From Mucilaginibacter achroorhodeus (GTDB taxonomy: Bacteria; Bacteroidota; Bacteroidia; Sphingobacteriales; Sphingobacteriaceae): a stretch of DNA of 64,000 bases. The notes below the pieces were generated by a model. It searched no databases, was not told where the DNA came from, and saw only the letters and a list, made by a program, of their open reading frames with translations. Shown here in pieces: positions 47,296-57,221 of this stretch (positions are counted from its first letter, which is position 1; the number at the start of each line of letters is the position of its first letter). Position numbers and translations under genes: made by a program. The DNA is taken from positions 186,001 through 250,000 of the forward strand of contig NZ_VOEI01000007.1 of assembly GCF_007846095.1 (NCBI RefSeq). The letters are read 5' to 3'.

Positions 47296-48897
47296 ATGAG
47301 AAGGGTTCTGCTCCTGTTTTTTATTCTATTTCCGATTACGTTTTCAGCAATTGCAGCAGATGGTGATCTTTTTGGGCAACTAAAGGCTGAATTTTCAAAA
47401 AAAGCAATATACGACCGTCAGAAAGAAGCACATATAACTGCCTTAAAAGCAAACCTTAAGCAACTGCAACCAACCGATCTGCAGAAACAATTTGCTGTTT
47501 GCAATAAATTATACGATGAGTACAAGTCTTATCAGTATGATTCCGCTTATGTATATGTAAATAAGTTATTATCGATTAGTGAAACGCTTAAGGACAGGTC
47601 AAAAGAAGACCTTAGCAAGATTAAAATGGGGTTTATTTTGCTTTCGTCCGGGATGTTTAAGGAAACTTTTGAAAGCATGCAGGGTGTTAATGTTAAAAAC
47701 CTGGAAACTCCTGCAAAAGTTGAATATTACTCAATTGTTATGCGCGCCTATTATGACCTGGCCGCCTATAACAACGATAAGCATTACACGCCAATTTACA
47801 CGGCTGCTGCCAACAGGTATATCGATTCTGCAATTGCTATCAGCAAACCAGGCTCTTATGATAACATTTACCTTACCGGTTATAAAAGTTACAAAAACGG
47901 AGCTAATGAGCCGGCAGTAGCTTTGTTCAGCCAATTATTAAGTTCGAATAAACTTACCGAACACCAGAAGGCAATAGTTGAATCTACGCTGAGCAATGTT
48001 TATCAAAGCATGTCGCAGCCGGATAAAAGCGTAGGCTTGCTCATCAAAGCTACTATTAATGATATCCGGTCATCTACAAAAGAAACCATCGCTTTATTTT
48101 GGCTGGCAGAGATACTGTATAAAAAAGGCGATATCAAGAATGCTTATTTAGCGCTGGAGCACGCACTTGATGATGCTGAGTTTTATGGTGCAAGGCAGCG
48201 TAAAGTGCAAATAGCCTCGCTGTTACCTATAGTGGCCTCAGAAAAACTATTGTTTATAGAGCGCGAAGAGAAGTTGTATATCAGAAGCCTAAGCGTGATA
48301 ACCGCTTTGGCAGTTGTTATTGTTGTGGTATCTGTACTGCTGTATAAACGCAACAAAAAGCTCAAATCAAAAGAGAAGATCATTGAAAAGGTTAACGAAA
48401 AATTGATGGAAGGCACCAAAATAAAGGAAGACTACATTGGTTATTTTTTCAACGTTATCTCCGGTTACATCCTACAGTTAGAAAGAATAAAACGCTCTGT
48501 TGATACCAAGCTGCCCGCAAAAAAGTACGATGACATCCAGTTGATGGCCAATAACATCAACATCAAAAAAGAGCGGGAAACCTTGTTCAATACTTTTGAC
48601 CAGGTGTTCTTAAAAATCTTTCCAAATTTTGTAGAAGAGTTCAATAAACTTTTTAAAAAAGAAAATCAGATCTGGCCTAAGGAAAACGAGGTACTTACCA
48701 CCGATCTGCGCATTTTCGCCTTAATGCGGATAGGCATTACTGATACCGAAACCATTGCCAAGATATTAGAGTATACTGAGAAAACCATTTACGTTTATAA
48801 GATGCGCATTAAGGCAAAAGCACTTATTCATGGCGATGAATTTGACCAACGCGTTATGGCCATCAAAGCCGTTGATATAGATGGCAAAAAATCCTGA
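47296..48897 (+). CDS. SusR-like membrane regulator with C-terminal helix-turn-helix (DUF6377)
   Basis: The 533-residue protein has a signal peptide (about residues 1-20) and a periplasmic all-helical region of TPR-like pairs up to about residue 320. One membrane helix (about 332-352, ITALAVVIVVVSVLLYKRNKK) leads to a cytoplasmic coiled coil and a C-terminal LuxR-like helix-turn-helix (about 460-510, RIGITDTETIAKILEYTEKTIYVYK). The layout fits DUF6377 regulators such as SusR of Bacteroides, which senses maltose oligosaccharide in the periplasm and turns on the sus genes. It lies directly upstream of susC, 569 bp away. The sugar specificity is inferred from the locus. Confidence 0.83.
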   Translation: MRRVLLLFFILFPITFSAIAADGDLFGQLKAEFSKKAIYDRQKEAHITALKANLKQLQPTDLQKQFAVCNKLYDEYKSYQYDSAYVYVNKLLSISETLKDRSKEDLSKIKMGFILLSSGMFKETFESMQGVNVKNLETPAKVEYYSIVMRAYYDLAAYNNDKHYTPIYTAAANRYIDSAIAISKPGSYDNIYLTGYKSYKNGANEPAVALFSQLLSSNKLTEHQKAIVESTLSNVYQSMSQPDKSVGLLIKATINDIRSSTKETIALFWLAEILYKKGDIKNAYLALEHALDDAEFYGARQRKVQIASLLPIVASEKLLFIEREEKLYIRSLSVITALAVVIVVVSVLLYKRNKKLKSKEKIIEKVNEKLMEGTKIKEDYIGYFFNVISGYILQLERIKRSVDTKLPAKKYDDIQLMANNINIKKERETLFNTFDQVFLKIFPNFVEEFNKLFKKENQIWPKENEVLTTDLRIFALMRIGITDTETIAKILEYTEKTIYVYKMRIKAKALIHGDEFDQRVMAIKAVDIDGKKS

Positions 48898-49466
48898 CCT
48901 AAGCTTTCAATTTTGATAGCCTACCCCCATTCTTATATAATCACGCCTTCAAAGACCTTTCCTTCCCACAATTTCAAGTTCGGTCAAAACATAGCTTAAA
49001 ACCACCCGTAAAATCGGGATTTTTTATGGTGTAATTTATACGCTTAGTGTATTGAAACATCACCATAAGCGTTAAATTTTTTGATTTTAAAATATTTTAA
49101 TTGACTGATTATCAAAGTATAAAATTTAAATAAATCTCAATTTTATTAAATTTTATATAAAAAAATAGGTTGCGGTTTTTCGTCTCAACAAATTTGTATT
49201 GCTGAAGAGAACACGCATATAAACCCGCGACTCCGCTTCACAAAAACCAATTATAATTTTTAACGGCTTCAAATTTTCCTTCCGATTTCGCAAAAGTGAA
49301 CACGGCATTTTTTTGTCGCCATCAAAGTTTTTTAATGGCCTGTGCTAAAGAGACCTCCGTTTTGTCCGGTGCGATATGCCGTATTGGATGATTTTGATCG
49401 TGTAATGAGCAGCAGCCAAAGTATTGACATTAAACACCAACAAATTAACTCAAATCCAAATTTTAA
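48898..49466. promoter_or_regulatory. 569-bp control region of the starch-utilisation operon
   Basis: The region is AT-rich and has no gene. Near the left end is a possible terminator: CCCG (49005-49008), CGGG (49015-49018) and TTTTTT. It is followed by a clear dyad, ACGCTTA (49040-49046) and TAAGCGT (49066-49072), with a 19-nt gap, a candidate operator. A promoter-like pair, TTG, 17 nt, then CAAATTTG at 49185-49192 (one mismatch to TAnnTTTG), lies some 275 nt before susC. The SusR-like product probably binds in this region. Confidence 0.45.
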
Positions 49467-52400
49467 ATGAGAAACAATTACCTTAAAAAGTTTATGTTCC
49501 TTTTTGCTGTGCTGCTTTTATCGCAGGCGATACACGCACAGTCGGGGAGCATTTCCGGTAAAGTAGTCGACGAGAACAATGCACCCTTACCCGGCGCAAC
49601 TGTATTGATCTCGGGCACCACCATAGCAGGCGCCGCAGATGCAAACGGTAACTACAAGATCGCAGGCGTAAAAGCAGGCTCTTACACTCTTACGGCAAGT
49701 TTTATTGGTTACACTTCGCAGCCAAAAACGGTTACGGTAGGAGCCGGAGCTTTAACTGTAAATTTTAACATGCAGCCTTCATCAAAATCACTTAACGAGA
49801 TTGTGGTTATTGGTTACGGTACTGTTAAAAAGAAAGATCTTACCGGATCGATCACTACCGTAAGTTCAAAGGATTTCCAAACAGGTAATATCACATCGCC
49901 CGAGCAATTGATCGCCGGTAAGGTGGCTGGTGTTTCCATAACCTCAAACGGCGGCGCGCCGGGTGCAGGTAGCACTATCCGCATTCGTGGTGGTGCATCA
50001 TTAAGCGCCAGTAACGACCCGCTTATTGTTGTTGATGGTGTGCAGTTAAGTAACGATGCTATACCAGGATCACCAAGCCCGCTTACTTTGATCAACCCTA
50101 ACGATATCGAAACCTTCACCGTTTTAAAAGATGCATCAGCAACCGCTATTTACGGTTCACGTGCGTCAAACGGCGTTATCATCATCACTACCAAAAAGGG
50201 TGTAGTTGGGAAACCGGTTATCAATCTAAACACACAGGTATCGGTATCAACACTGGCCAGGGAGGCACAGGTATTAACCGGCGACCAGCTACGTGCTTAT
50301 GTTAAAGCTAACGGTAACGCTGCTTTCCAGGCCTTGTTGGGTAACGCAAATACCGACTGGCAGAAAGAAATTTATCAAACTGCTGTAAGTAATGATAACA
50401 ACCTAAGTGTAAGCGGCGGATTGAAAAATATGCCGTACCGAGTTTCAGTAGGTTACCTCGATCAAAAAGGTATACTTAGAACCGGGTATCTTAACAGGGC
50501 TTCGGCAGCAATTAACCTTTCGCCGCGCTTGCTTGATAATCATTTAAAAATTGATATTAACTTAAAAGGATCGCAAAGCAAGGCACGTTTTGCCAACCAG
50601 GATGCTATAGGTGCAGCAGTTAGCTTTGACCCAACAAAGCCTGTATTATCGGGCAATAACAACTACGGTGGTTATTACGAGTACCTTGATGCAGGCTCTG
50701 CATCCGGGCTTAGGCAATTAGCCCCGCGCAACCCAGTTGGTTTGCTTGAGCAAAAATTTGACAAAAGCGACGTGCTAAGAAGCATTGGTAACGCACAGGT
50801 TGATTACAAATTCCATTTCCTGCCAGACTTGCACGCTAACGTAAACTTTGGTTATGATGCATCTCAAGGCAAAGGAACAATTGTTATCCCGGAGACAGCA
50901 GCATCAAGCTACTACCGCTTTAAAGATGCCAACAATGTGCTGCATAGCGGTGTAAACAACCAGTACCGTACCGATATATTGAACACCACCTTTGAAGCTT
51001 ACTTAAACTACGCCAAAGACCTGAAATCTATCAACAGCCGTATTGATGCAGTTGCCGGTTACGCTTATTACGATTACGCCACTAAAAATTATAATTACCC
51101 GGATTTAACTACCGATGGTACCGTTGTAAGCCAACCAAACTTTCCTTTTGACAAGCCGCAGCACAGGTTGTTATCATACTATGCGCGTTTAAACTACACG
51201 TTTGATGACAAGTATTTATTAACCGGTACAATCCGCCGGGATGGTTCATCAAGGTTTAGCCCAACTAACCGTTATGCAGTATTCCCATCTGGCGCTTTTG
51301 CCTGGAAGATCAAAGAAGAATCTTTCTTAAAAGACAGCAAAGTATTGTCTGACCTTAAATTACGGGTTGGTTACGGTGTAACCGGTCAGCAGGATGCGAT
51401 TGACAACTATGCATACACTTCATACTATGCATTAAGCTCACAAACAGCATCTTACCAGCTGGGTAATAACTTTTACCAACTGTACCGTCCTTCGGCCTAT
51501 GACCCTAACCGCAAATGGGAGCAAAGTGCTACTACAAACGTGGGTTTTGATTACGGGTTCCTTAACAATCGAATCACCGGTTCAATTGATGCCTACTATA
51601 AAACTACTAAAGACTTGATAGCACCTGTTAACGTTTCTGCAGGGGCCGGGTTCTCAAATATCATCGTTACCAACGTAGGTAGTATGACCAATAAAGGTAT
51701 CGAGGCTGCTATCAACGCGCAGATAGTACGCAGCAGTACAGTAACCTGGGATGTTGCCCTTAACGCTACTTACAACGTTAACAAGGTAACCAAGTTAACT
51801 TTTGTGAACGACCCTAACTCAACAGGTTTGGCAACCGGTGGAATATCAGGCGGTACTGGTAACAACGTGGAACGCTTTTATGTAGGCCAGCCTCGCGGCG
51901 TATTCTACGTATATCAGCAAGTTTATGGCAGCGATGGTAAACCATTGGACAACGTTTATGTGGACCGTAATAACGATGGTGTTATCAACGATAAAGACCT
52001 TTACCTGTACAAACAGCCCGATCCAAAGTATATCCTTGGTTTCTCAAGTAATGTTAGGTACAAAAAGTTTAACCTGGCAGTGGTTATGCGTGCCAACCTG
52101 GGTAACTATGCTTACAACAACGTGTTCTCGAACACCGGCACCAGAAACAACATCCTTAACCCGCTTCAATTCCTTAACAACGGTTCTACAAATGTATTGG
52201 AGAGCGGCATAATTGGCGCAAATGACAAGAATGTACTGTCTGATTACTACGTGCAAAATGCATCGTTCCTGAAAATGGATAACGCAAGCCTTGGTTACAA
52301 CTTTGGCAACATATTCAGCAGCAAAGCCCAGCTAAGCATCAGCGGGAACGTGCAGAACGTTTTTGTGATCACCAAATACAAAGGTGTTGATCCGGAAGTG

Positions 52401-52472
52401 AACGGCGGTATCGATAACAACATCTATCCTCGCCCGCGCACTTATGTATTAGGCTTAAACCTTAAATTTTAA
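49467..52472 (+). CDS. susC: SusC/RagA TonB-dependent outer-membrane transporter
   Basis: The 1001-residue protein has a signal peptide (ending AIHAQ, about residue 26). A carboxypeptidase-regulatory-like domain (29-110, SISGKVVDENNAPLPGATV) is followed by the plug, which starts with IVVIGYGTVKKKDLTGSI. A 22-strand barrel closes with RTYVLGLNLKF. SusC channels pass oligosaccharides across the outer membrane with TonB energy. The glucan specificity comes from the neighbouring GH13 genes and SusE-like protein. It opens the operon susC-susD-susE-GH13-MFS-GH13, and is probably controlled by the SusR-like product upstream. Confidence 0.95.
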   Translation: MRNNYLKKFMFLFAVLLLSQAIHAQSGSISGKVVDENNAPLPGATVLISGTTIAGAADANGNYKIAGVKAGSYTLTASFIGYTSQPKTVTVGAGALTVNFNMQPSSKSLNEIVVIGYGTVKKKDLTGSITTVSSKDFQTGNITSPEQLIAGKVAGVSITSNGGAPGAGSTIRIRGGASLSASNDPLIVVDGVQLSNDAIPGSPSPLTLINPNDIETFTVLKDASATAIYGSRASNGVIIITTKKGVVGKPVINLNTQVSVSTLAREAQVLTGDQLRAYVKANGNAAFQALLGNANTDWQKEIYQTAVSNDNNLSVSGGLKNMPYRVSVGYLDQKGILRTGYLNRASAAINLSPRLLDNHLKIDINLKGSQSKARFANQDAIGAAVSFDPTKPVLSGNNNYGGYYEYLDAGSASGLRQLAPRNPVGLLEQKFDKSDVLRSIGNAQVDYKFHFLPDLHANVNFGYDASQGKGTIVIPETAASSYYRFKDANNVLHSGVNNQYRTDILNTTFEAYLNYAKDLKSINSRIDAVAGYAYYDYATKNYNYPDLTTDGTVVSQPNFPFDKPQHRLLSYYARLNYTFDDKYLLTGTIRRDGSSRFSPTNRYAVFPSGAFAWKIKEESFLKDSKVLSDLKLRVGYGVTGQQDAIDNYAYTSYYALSSQTASYQLGNNFYQLYRPSAYDPNRKWEQSATTNVGFDYGFLNNRITGSIDAYYKTTKDLIAPVNVSAGAGFSNIIVTNVGSMTNKGIEAAINAQIVRSSTVTWDVALNATYNVNKVTKLTFVNDPNSTGLATGGISGGTGNNVERFYVGQPRGVFYVYQQVYGSDGKPLDNVYVDRNNDGVINDKDLYLYKQPDPKYILGFSSNVRYKKFNLAVVMRANLGNYAYNNVFSNTGTRNNILNPLQFLNNGSTNVLESGIIGANDKNVLSDYYVQNASFLKMDNASLGYNFGNIFSSKAQLSISGNVQNVFVITKYKGVDPEVNGGIDNNIYPRPRTYVLGLNLKF

Positions 52473-52518
52473 CTCATTAGTGTATCAATACATACATACA
52501 GCTAATTAATAAAGCGAC

Positions 52519-54102
52519 ATGAAAAAGAACTTAATGATAAAGGCAGCTACAGTAGTATTGCTTGCAGGCAGCTTAACCGCCTGTAACAAAAAGCTGGACC
52601 TACTGCCTACTAACGATATAACAGCTGCTACTGTGTACGCCACCCCAACCGGCTACAAACAAGCATTTGCAAAAGTTTACGGTGCTTATGCATTAACCGG
52701 CAACCAGGGCCCGGCAGGTAATGGCGACGTACAAGGAATTGATGAGGGAACTTCAGACTTCTTACGCCTGTACTGGAAAGCGCAGGAATTAAGCACAGAC
52801 GAAGCAGTGATTGCCTGGGGCGATGTGGGTATACAGGATTTCCATAACATGAACTGGTCATCTGCAAACCCGTTCTTAAAAGGCTTGTACTACCGCAGCT
52901 TATACCAGGTTACCCTGGCAAACGATTTTATCAGGCAATCAGCAGACGCTCAATTGAGCAGCCGCGGCATTTCTGGTGCTGATGCAGATGCTATCCGCCA
53001 GTACCGTGCCGAAGCTCGTTTCTTACGCGCTTACCAATATTGGGTATTGCTTGACCTTTTCGGTAGCGTACCATTGGTAACCGAAACAGATGTGATCGGT
53101 ATAACTGTGCCAAAACAGGCAGACCGCAAAACTTTGTTCAACTATGTTGAATCTGAACTAAAGGCAATTGAGTCAACCCTTGCCGCACCAAAGGCAAATG
53201 AATATGGCCGTGCAGACCAGGCAGCCGAGTGGGCTTTATTAGCGAGATTGTATCTGAACGCCGAAGTTTACACCGGCACCAAAAGATATGACGATGCTAT
53301 CCTTTATTCAAATAAAGTGATCAACGCAGGCTATTCCTTAGTAAGCAACTACCAGTGGTTAATGCTTGCCGATAACCAGCAAAACACCAACGAGAACATA
53401 CTGACCATCAATTATGATGGCTTGCGTACACAAAGCTATGGTGGTACTACATTTTTAACCCACGCGCCGGTTGGCGGATCAGAGTCGGCCAGTTATTTTG
53501 GCATCAATGGCGGTTGGGGCGGTACACGTACCACTAAAAACCTGCCTAATCTTTTCCCTGATTATACCGGCACAGCAGATAAACGTTCTCAGTTTTACAC
53601 AAACGGCCAAAACCTCGAGATCAAAGACCAAACAGCCTTTACCGATGGCTTCGCAGTTACCAAATACCGTAACGTGAACCGCGCAGGTGCACCGGGCCAA
53701 AGCCTGGATTATGCAGATGTTGATTTCCCACTATTCCGTTTGCCGGAAATGTACCTGATCTACGCAGAGGCCGTTTTACGCGGTGGCGCTGGCGGCAACC
53801 TGGCTACAGCAGTTGATTACATTAACAGGATACGCACCCGTGCTTATGGTAATGCAAACGGTAATGTTAACACCATCAATCTTGATTTCATTCTTGATGA
53901 GCGTGCACGCGAATTATATTGGGAAGGTTTCCGCCGTACGGATCTTGTACGTTATGGCAGGTTTACTACCGGCAGTTATTTATGGCCGTTTAAAGGCGGC
54001 GTTGCCGGTGGCCGGTCTGTAGAAGATTACCGCAATATCTACCCAATCCCCAAAGACGATATTACAGCTAACCCTACAATTAAACAAAACCCGGGTTACT
54101 AA
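52519..54102 (+). CDS. susD: SusD/RagB starch-binding outer-membrane lipoprotein
   Basis: The 527-residue lipoprotein has Cys22 in the lipobox SLTAC and a RagB/SusD fold of helical TPR pairs. Family features are the N-terminal LDLLPTNDITAATVYATPTG, the central AEARFLRAYQYWVLLDLFG and the end PIPKDDITANPTIKQNPGY. It caps the SusC channel and holds glucan at the surface. It begins 46 nt after susC. A hairpin (54111-54136) follows it. Confidence 0.94.
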   Translation: MKKNLMIKAATVVLLAGSLTACNKKLDLLPTNDITAATVYATPTGYKQAFAKVYGAYALTGNQGPAGNGDVQGIDEGTSDFLRLYWKAQELSTDEAVIAWGDVGIQDFHNMNWSSANPFLKGLYYRSLYQVTLANDFIRQSADAQLSSRGISGADADAIRQYRAEARFLRAYQYWVLLDLFGSVPLVTETDVIGITVPKQADRKTLFNYVESELKAIESTLAAPKANEYGRADQAAEWALLARLYLNAEVYTGTKRYDDAILYSNKVINAGYSLVSNYQWLMLADNQQNTNENILTINYDGLRTQSYGGTTFLTHAPVGGSESASYFGINGGWGGTRTTKNLPNLFPDYTGTADKRSQFYTNGQNLEIKDQTAFTDGFAVTKYRNVNRAGAPGQSLDYADVDFPLFRLPEMYLIYAEAVLRGGAGGNLATAVDYINRIRTRAYGNANGNVNTINLDFILDERARELYWEGFRRTDLVRYGRFTTGSYLWPFKGGVAGGRSVEDYRNIYPIPKDDITANPTIKQNPGY

Positions 54103-54110
54103 AGCAAACA

Positions 54111-54136
54111 GGCAGGCCTATTAAAGCAGGCCTGCC
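54111..54136 (+). other. Intergenic hairpin between susD and susE
   Basis: GGCAGGCCT (54111-54119) and AGGCCTGCC (54128-54136) form a perfect 9-bp GC-rich stem with an 8-nt loop. There is no T-run, so it may protect the 5' susCD message instead of ending it. Confidence 0.6.
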
Positions 54137-54173
54137 CTATCAAAAGCATAAACGTGTTTAAATAAGCATTAAC

Positions 54174-55271
54174 ATGAAAAAAAACATTACTAAATTTTTA
54201 GCTTTTAGCTGCATGGCCATCATGTTACTGGCATCATGCAAAAAAGATGAAGTACGAACCGTAGCACAAACTGCCAAGGGCGGCTCGCTAACGGTATCAA
54301 CCACAACACCGGCATTAACAAAATCTAATCTTAGCGCTAATGCCATAACCTTAACCGGTTCGGCACAATCATACGGATACAGCGCGGCACCAACCTATAC
54401 TTTTCAGATAGCTGTTAAAGGAACCGATTTTGCTAAGCCAACTGAGGTTACGTTACCAGTAGGCGTGTTTGCCAAAAGCTATAATGTACAGGACTTTAAC
54501 AACCTGCTATTATCCATGAATTTGCCAACCGGTACGCCGGCTCAATTAGAGATGAGGCTGAAAAGTTCGCTTAGTTCATCGGCTACTGAAGGTACTGCAT
54601 ATTCAAACGTGGTTACGGTAACCGCTACGCCGTTCGCTTTAGTATCATACATATACGTACCGGGCGCATACCAGGGCTGGAACCCGCCAACGGCGGATAG
54701 CTTACAGTCGCCTACAGGTAATGGTGTTTACACAGGTATTATCAATTTTACTGCAGGCAACCTCGATTTTAAGATCACGCCTCAAAAGAAATGGGATGTT
54801 GCTTATGGCAGCAGCGGTGCCGGCAAGATCAGCACAAGTGGTGGCAATATATCAGCCCCGGCAGCGGGTAAATACTACTTTACGGTTGACCTGAACAATG
54901 GTACGATTACCATGGCACCAGCAGATTACATGTCGGTTATTGGTAACGCACCTGTTGGCAGCAACTGGAGCGCCGATATCGATCTGAAGTATAATAATGG
55001 CACACTCGCCTGGGAAGGCGCAGTACCAATGGTGGCCGGCGAATTTAAATTCAGGATGGGCCACGATTGGGCAAATAGCTACGGTGTACCTAAAACCGGC
55101 GGCGATGGCACATTCCTAAACAATACTGAGAATAACAATATCCCTATCACTACAGCAGGTACATACAACGTAAGCATTACAACAATTTACAGTGATTATA
55201 CTACTGATATAAGCAAACTTGGTAAAATAGACAGATCAGCAACTGCGAAATATTCTGTAGTAAAACAATAA
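54174..55271 (+). CDS. susE: SusE/SusF-like starch-binding lipoprotein
   Basis: The 365-residue lipoprotein has Cys22 in LLASC. The N-terminal Ig-like domain (about 35-150) holds the SusE features LTVSTTTPALTKSNLSANAITLT and TYTFQIAVKGTDF. Two small starch-binding modules follow. The first is VPGAYQGWNPPTADSLQSP...GVYTG, and the second is VIGNAPVGSNWSADIDLKYNNGTLAWEG; both have Trp residues where starch-binding modules hold glucose. It adds surface affinity for starch. It is 71 nt after susD. A terminator-like stem follows. Confidence 0.9.
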   Translation: MKKNITKFLAFSCMAIMLLASCKKDEVRTVAQTAKGGSLTVSTTTPALTKSNLSANAITLTGSAQSYGYSAAPTYTFQIAVKGTDFAKPTEVTLPVGVFAKSYNVQDFNNLLLSMNLPTGTPAQLEMRLKSSLSSSATEGTAYSNVVTVTATPFALVSYIYVPGAYQGWNPPTADSLQSPTGNGVYTGIINFTAGNLDFKITPQKKWDVAYGSSGAGKISTSGGNISAPAAGKYYFTVDLNNGTITMAPADYMSVIGNAPVGSNWSADIDLKYNNGTLAWEGAVPMVAGEFKFRMGHDWANSYGVPKTGGDGTFLNNTENNNIPITTAGTYNVSITTIYSDYTTDISKLGKIDRSATAKYSVVKQ

Positions 55272-55277
55272 TTTTAT

Positions 55278-55311
55278 AAGTACCGGCTGGGCGTTTCCAA
55301 CCGGTACTTTT
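55278..55311 (+). terminator. Intrinsic terminator between susE and the GH13 gene
   Basis: AAGTACCGG (55278-55286) and CCGGTACTT (55301-55309) form a 9-bp stem, ending CTTTTCTT. The long loop of 14 nt and short T-run suggest partial stop, so the susC-susD-susE part may be made in excess over the enzymes. Confidence 0.65.
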
Positions 55312-55364
55312 CTTATAAACACCTTGCTTAGCTACAACCGCCCGGCAAGAGTTACCAATTAAAA

Positions 55365-57221
55365 ATGATGAGACGGACGCTTAATATTACCCTTGCCTTT
55401 TTGCTGCTATGCACCTGTGTAATGGCCCAAATGCCGGCATTAGAAAGAGTGGAACCTGCTTTTTGGTGGGTTGGGTTTAAGAACCCCAAACTGCAACTGA
55501 TAGTTCATGGTGATAAGATAAGCTCAAGCAACGTAAGCTTAAATTATCCTGGCGTAAAACTAACGGCAGTGCATAAGGTAGAGAACGGTAATTACTTATT
55601 TCTCGATATTACGATCAGTCCGGCTACCCGGCCCGGTAAATTTCCCATCACTTTTAAGCAGGCTGGTAAAAAAGACCTGGTTTATACCTACGAGCTAAAG
55701 CAGCGTAATTACACAGCACAGTGGGCACAAGGGGTAACCAACAAGGATCTTATCTATCTTTTAATGCCTGATCGTTTTGCGAACGGAGACCCATCTAATG
55801 ATGTGGTTAAAGGCATGCTTGAAACCGGACTGCACCGCGACTCCATGTACTCGCGCCATGGTGGCGATATTCAGGGGGTAATAGATCACTTAGGATATTT
55901 AAAAGACCTTGGGGTAACCGCTATCTGGATGACGCCGGAAATTGAGAATAACGAGCCGCATGCCTCGTACCACGGCTATGCGGTTACCGACTACTATAAA
56001 ATTGATCCGCGCTATGGCACAAACGAGTTATTTAAAACATATGTTGCCAAAAGCCATACAATGGGTTTAAAGGTTATAAAAGACCTTGTACATAACCATA
56101 TCGGTACCGAAAGCTGGCTGATACAAGATATGCCCATGAAAAGCTGGGTGCACCAATGGCCTAAGTACACCAACTCTAATTTCAGGGATGCCGCGGTGAT
56201 GGATCCGCATGGCGATGCTGCAGATAAAAAGCAGATGCTCGACGGCTGGTTTGATAAACGTATGGCCGACCTGAACCAGAATAACCCGTACGTACAAAAC
56301 TACCTTACGCAAAACCACATCTGGTGGGTTGAGTATGCAGGTATAGATGGATTTAGGTTAGATACTTACCCTTATAACGATGCCGTTTACATGGCCGATT
56401 GGGCAAAGAAGGTAAAGGCCGAGTTTCCGCGCTTATCCATCTTTGGTGAAACGCTGGTTTGGTCTGTAGCTAACCAGGCTTATTTCACACAGGGGAACAC
56501 CGTAAACCGGGGGTTTGATACCCAATTACCAGGCATAACTGATGCCCAGATAAAAGATGCCATTACCGAAGCATTAAATGGCAAGGAAGGCTGGACTGAT
56601 GGGGTAAACCGCATCTACAACATTGTAGCGCAGGATTTTATGTATCAGGACCCAACCCGTAACACCATCTTCCTGGATAATCATGACATGAGCCGTTTTT
56701 ACTCTGTAGTGAATGAAGACTTTACCAAATTCAAATCAGGTATGGCAATGCTGCTTACCATGCGTGGTGTGCCTCAAATGTATTATGGCGACGAGATACT
56801 CATGAAAGGTTATTCAAACCCTGATGGCTTGGTTCGTGAAGATTTTGAGGGAGGATGGAAAGGTGACAAAAAAGATAAGTTCACCGCTGGCGGTCGTGAT
56901 AAAAAGGAAAATGAAGCTTTCAACTATGTCCGCACATTGGCAAACTATCGCAAAAACACCCCGGCATTACAAACAGGTAATCTGATGCAGTATATCCCGC
57001 GCAACGGCATTTACACCTACTTTAGGTATGATGCAAACAAGACCGTGATGATAGCTTACAATGGTGGCGAAAAAGAATCGACTTTAAACACCGATTATTT
57101 TGTTGAGCGCATGGCCGGCTTCAACAGCGGTACAGATGTCATCACCGGGCAAAGGATAAGCAACATCAAAGAACTGGTTATCCCGGCCAAAACAACACTG
57201 ATAATAGAATTAAGCAAATGA
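55365..57221 (+). CDS. Periplasmic GH13 alpha-amylase/neopullulanase-type enzyme (SusA-like)
   Basis: The 618-residue protein has a signal peptide ending VMAQ (about residue 22) and a cyclomaltodextrinase-type N-terminal domain (24-115, ALERVEPAFWWVGFKNPKLQ). A GH13 barrel follows, with nucleophile D333 (GFRLDTYPY), acid/base E362 (IFGETLVW) and D441 (LDNHDMSRF). A C-terminal beta-sandwich ends the protein. It cuts alpha-1,4 links of maltodextrins or pullulan in the periplasm. Its TGA stop overlaps the start of the MFS gene by 4 nt. It matches the place of SusA in the Bacteroides sus operon. Confidence 0.92.
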   Translation: MMRRTLNITLAFLLLCTCVMAQMPALERVEPAFWWVGFKNPKLQLIVHGDKISSSNVSLNYPGVKLTAVHKVENGNYLFLDITISPATRPGKFPITFKQAGKKDLVYTYELKQRNYTAQWAQGVTNKDLIYLLMPDRFANGDPSNDVVKGMLETGLHRDSMYSRHGGDIQGVIDHLGYLKDLGVTAIWMTPEIENNEPHASYHGYAVTDYYKIDPRYGTNELFKTYVAKSHTMGLKVIKDLVHNHIGTESWLIQDMPMKSWVHQWPKYTNSNFRDAAVMDPHGDAADKKQMLDGWFDKRMADLNQNNPYVQNYLTQNHIWWVEYAGIDGFRLDTYPYNDAVYMADWAKKVKAEFPRLSIFGETLVWSVANQAYFTQGNTVNRGFDTQLPGITDAQIKDAITEALNGKEGWTDGVNRIYNIVAQDFMYQDPTRNTIFLDNHDMSRFYSVVNEDFTKFKSGMAMLLTMRGVPQMYYGDEILMKGYSNPDGLVREDFEGGWKGDKKDKFTAGGRDKKENEAFNYVRTLANYRKNTPALQTGNLMQYIPRNGIYTYFRYDANKTVMIAYNGGEKESTLNTDYFVERMAGFNSGTDVITGQRISNIKELVIPAKTTLIIELSK

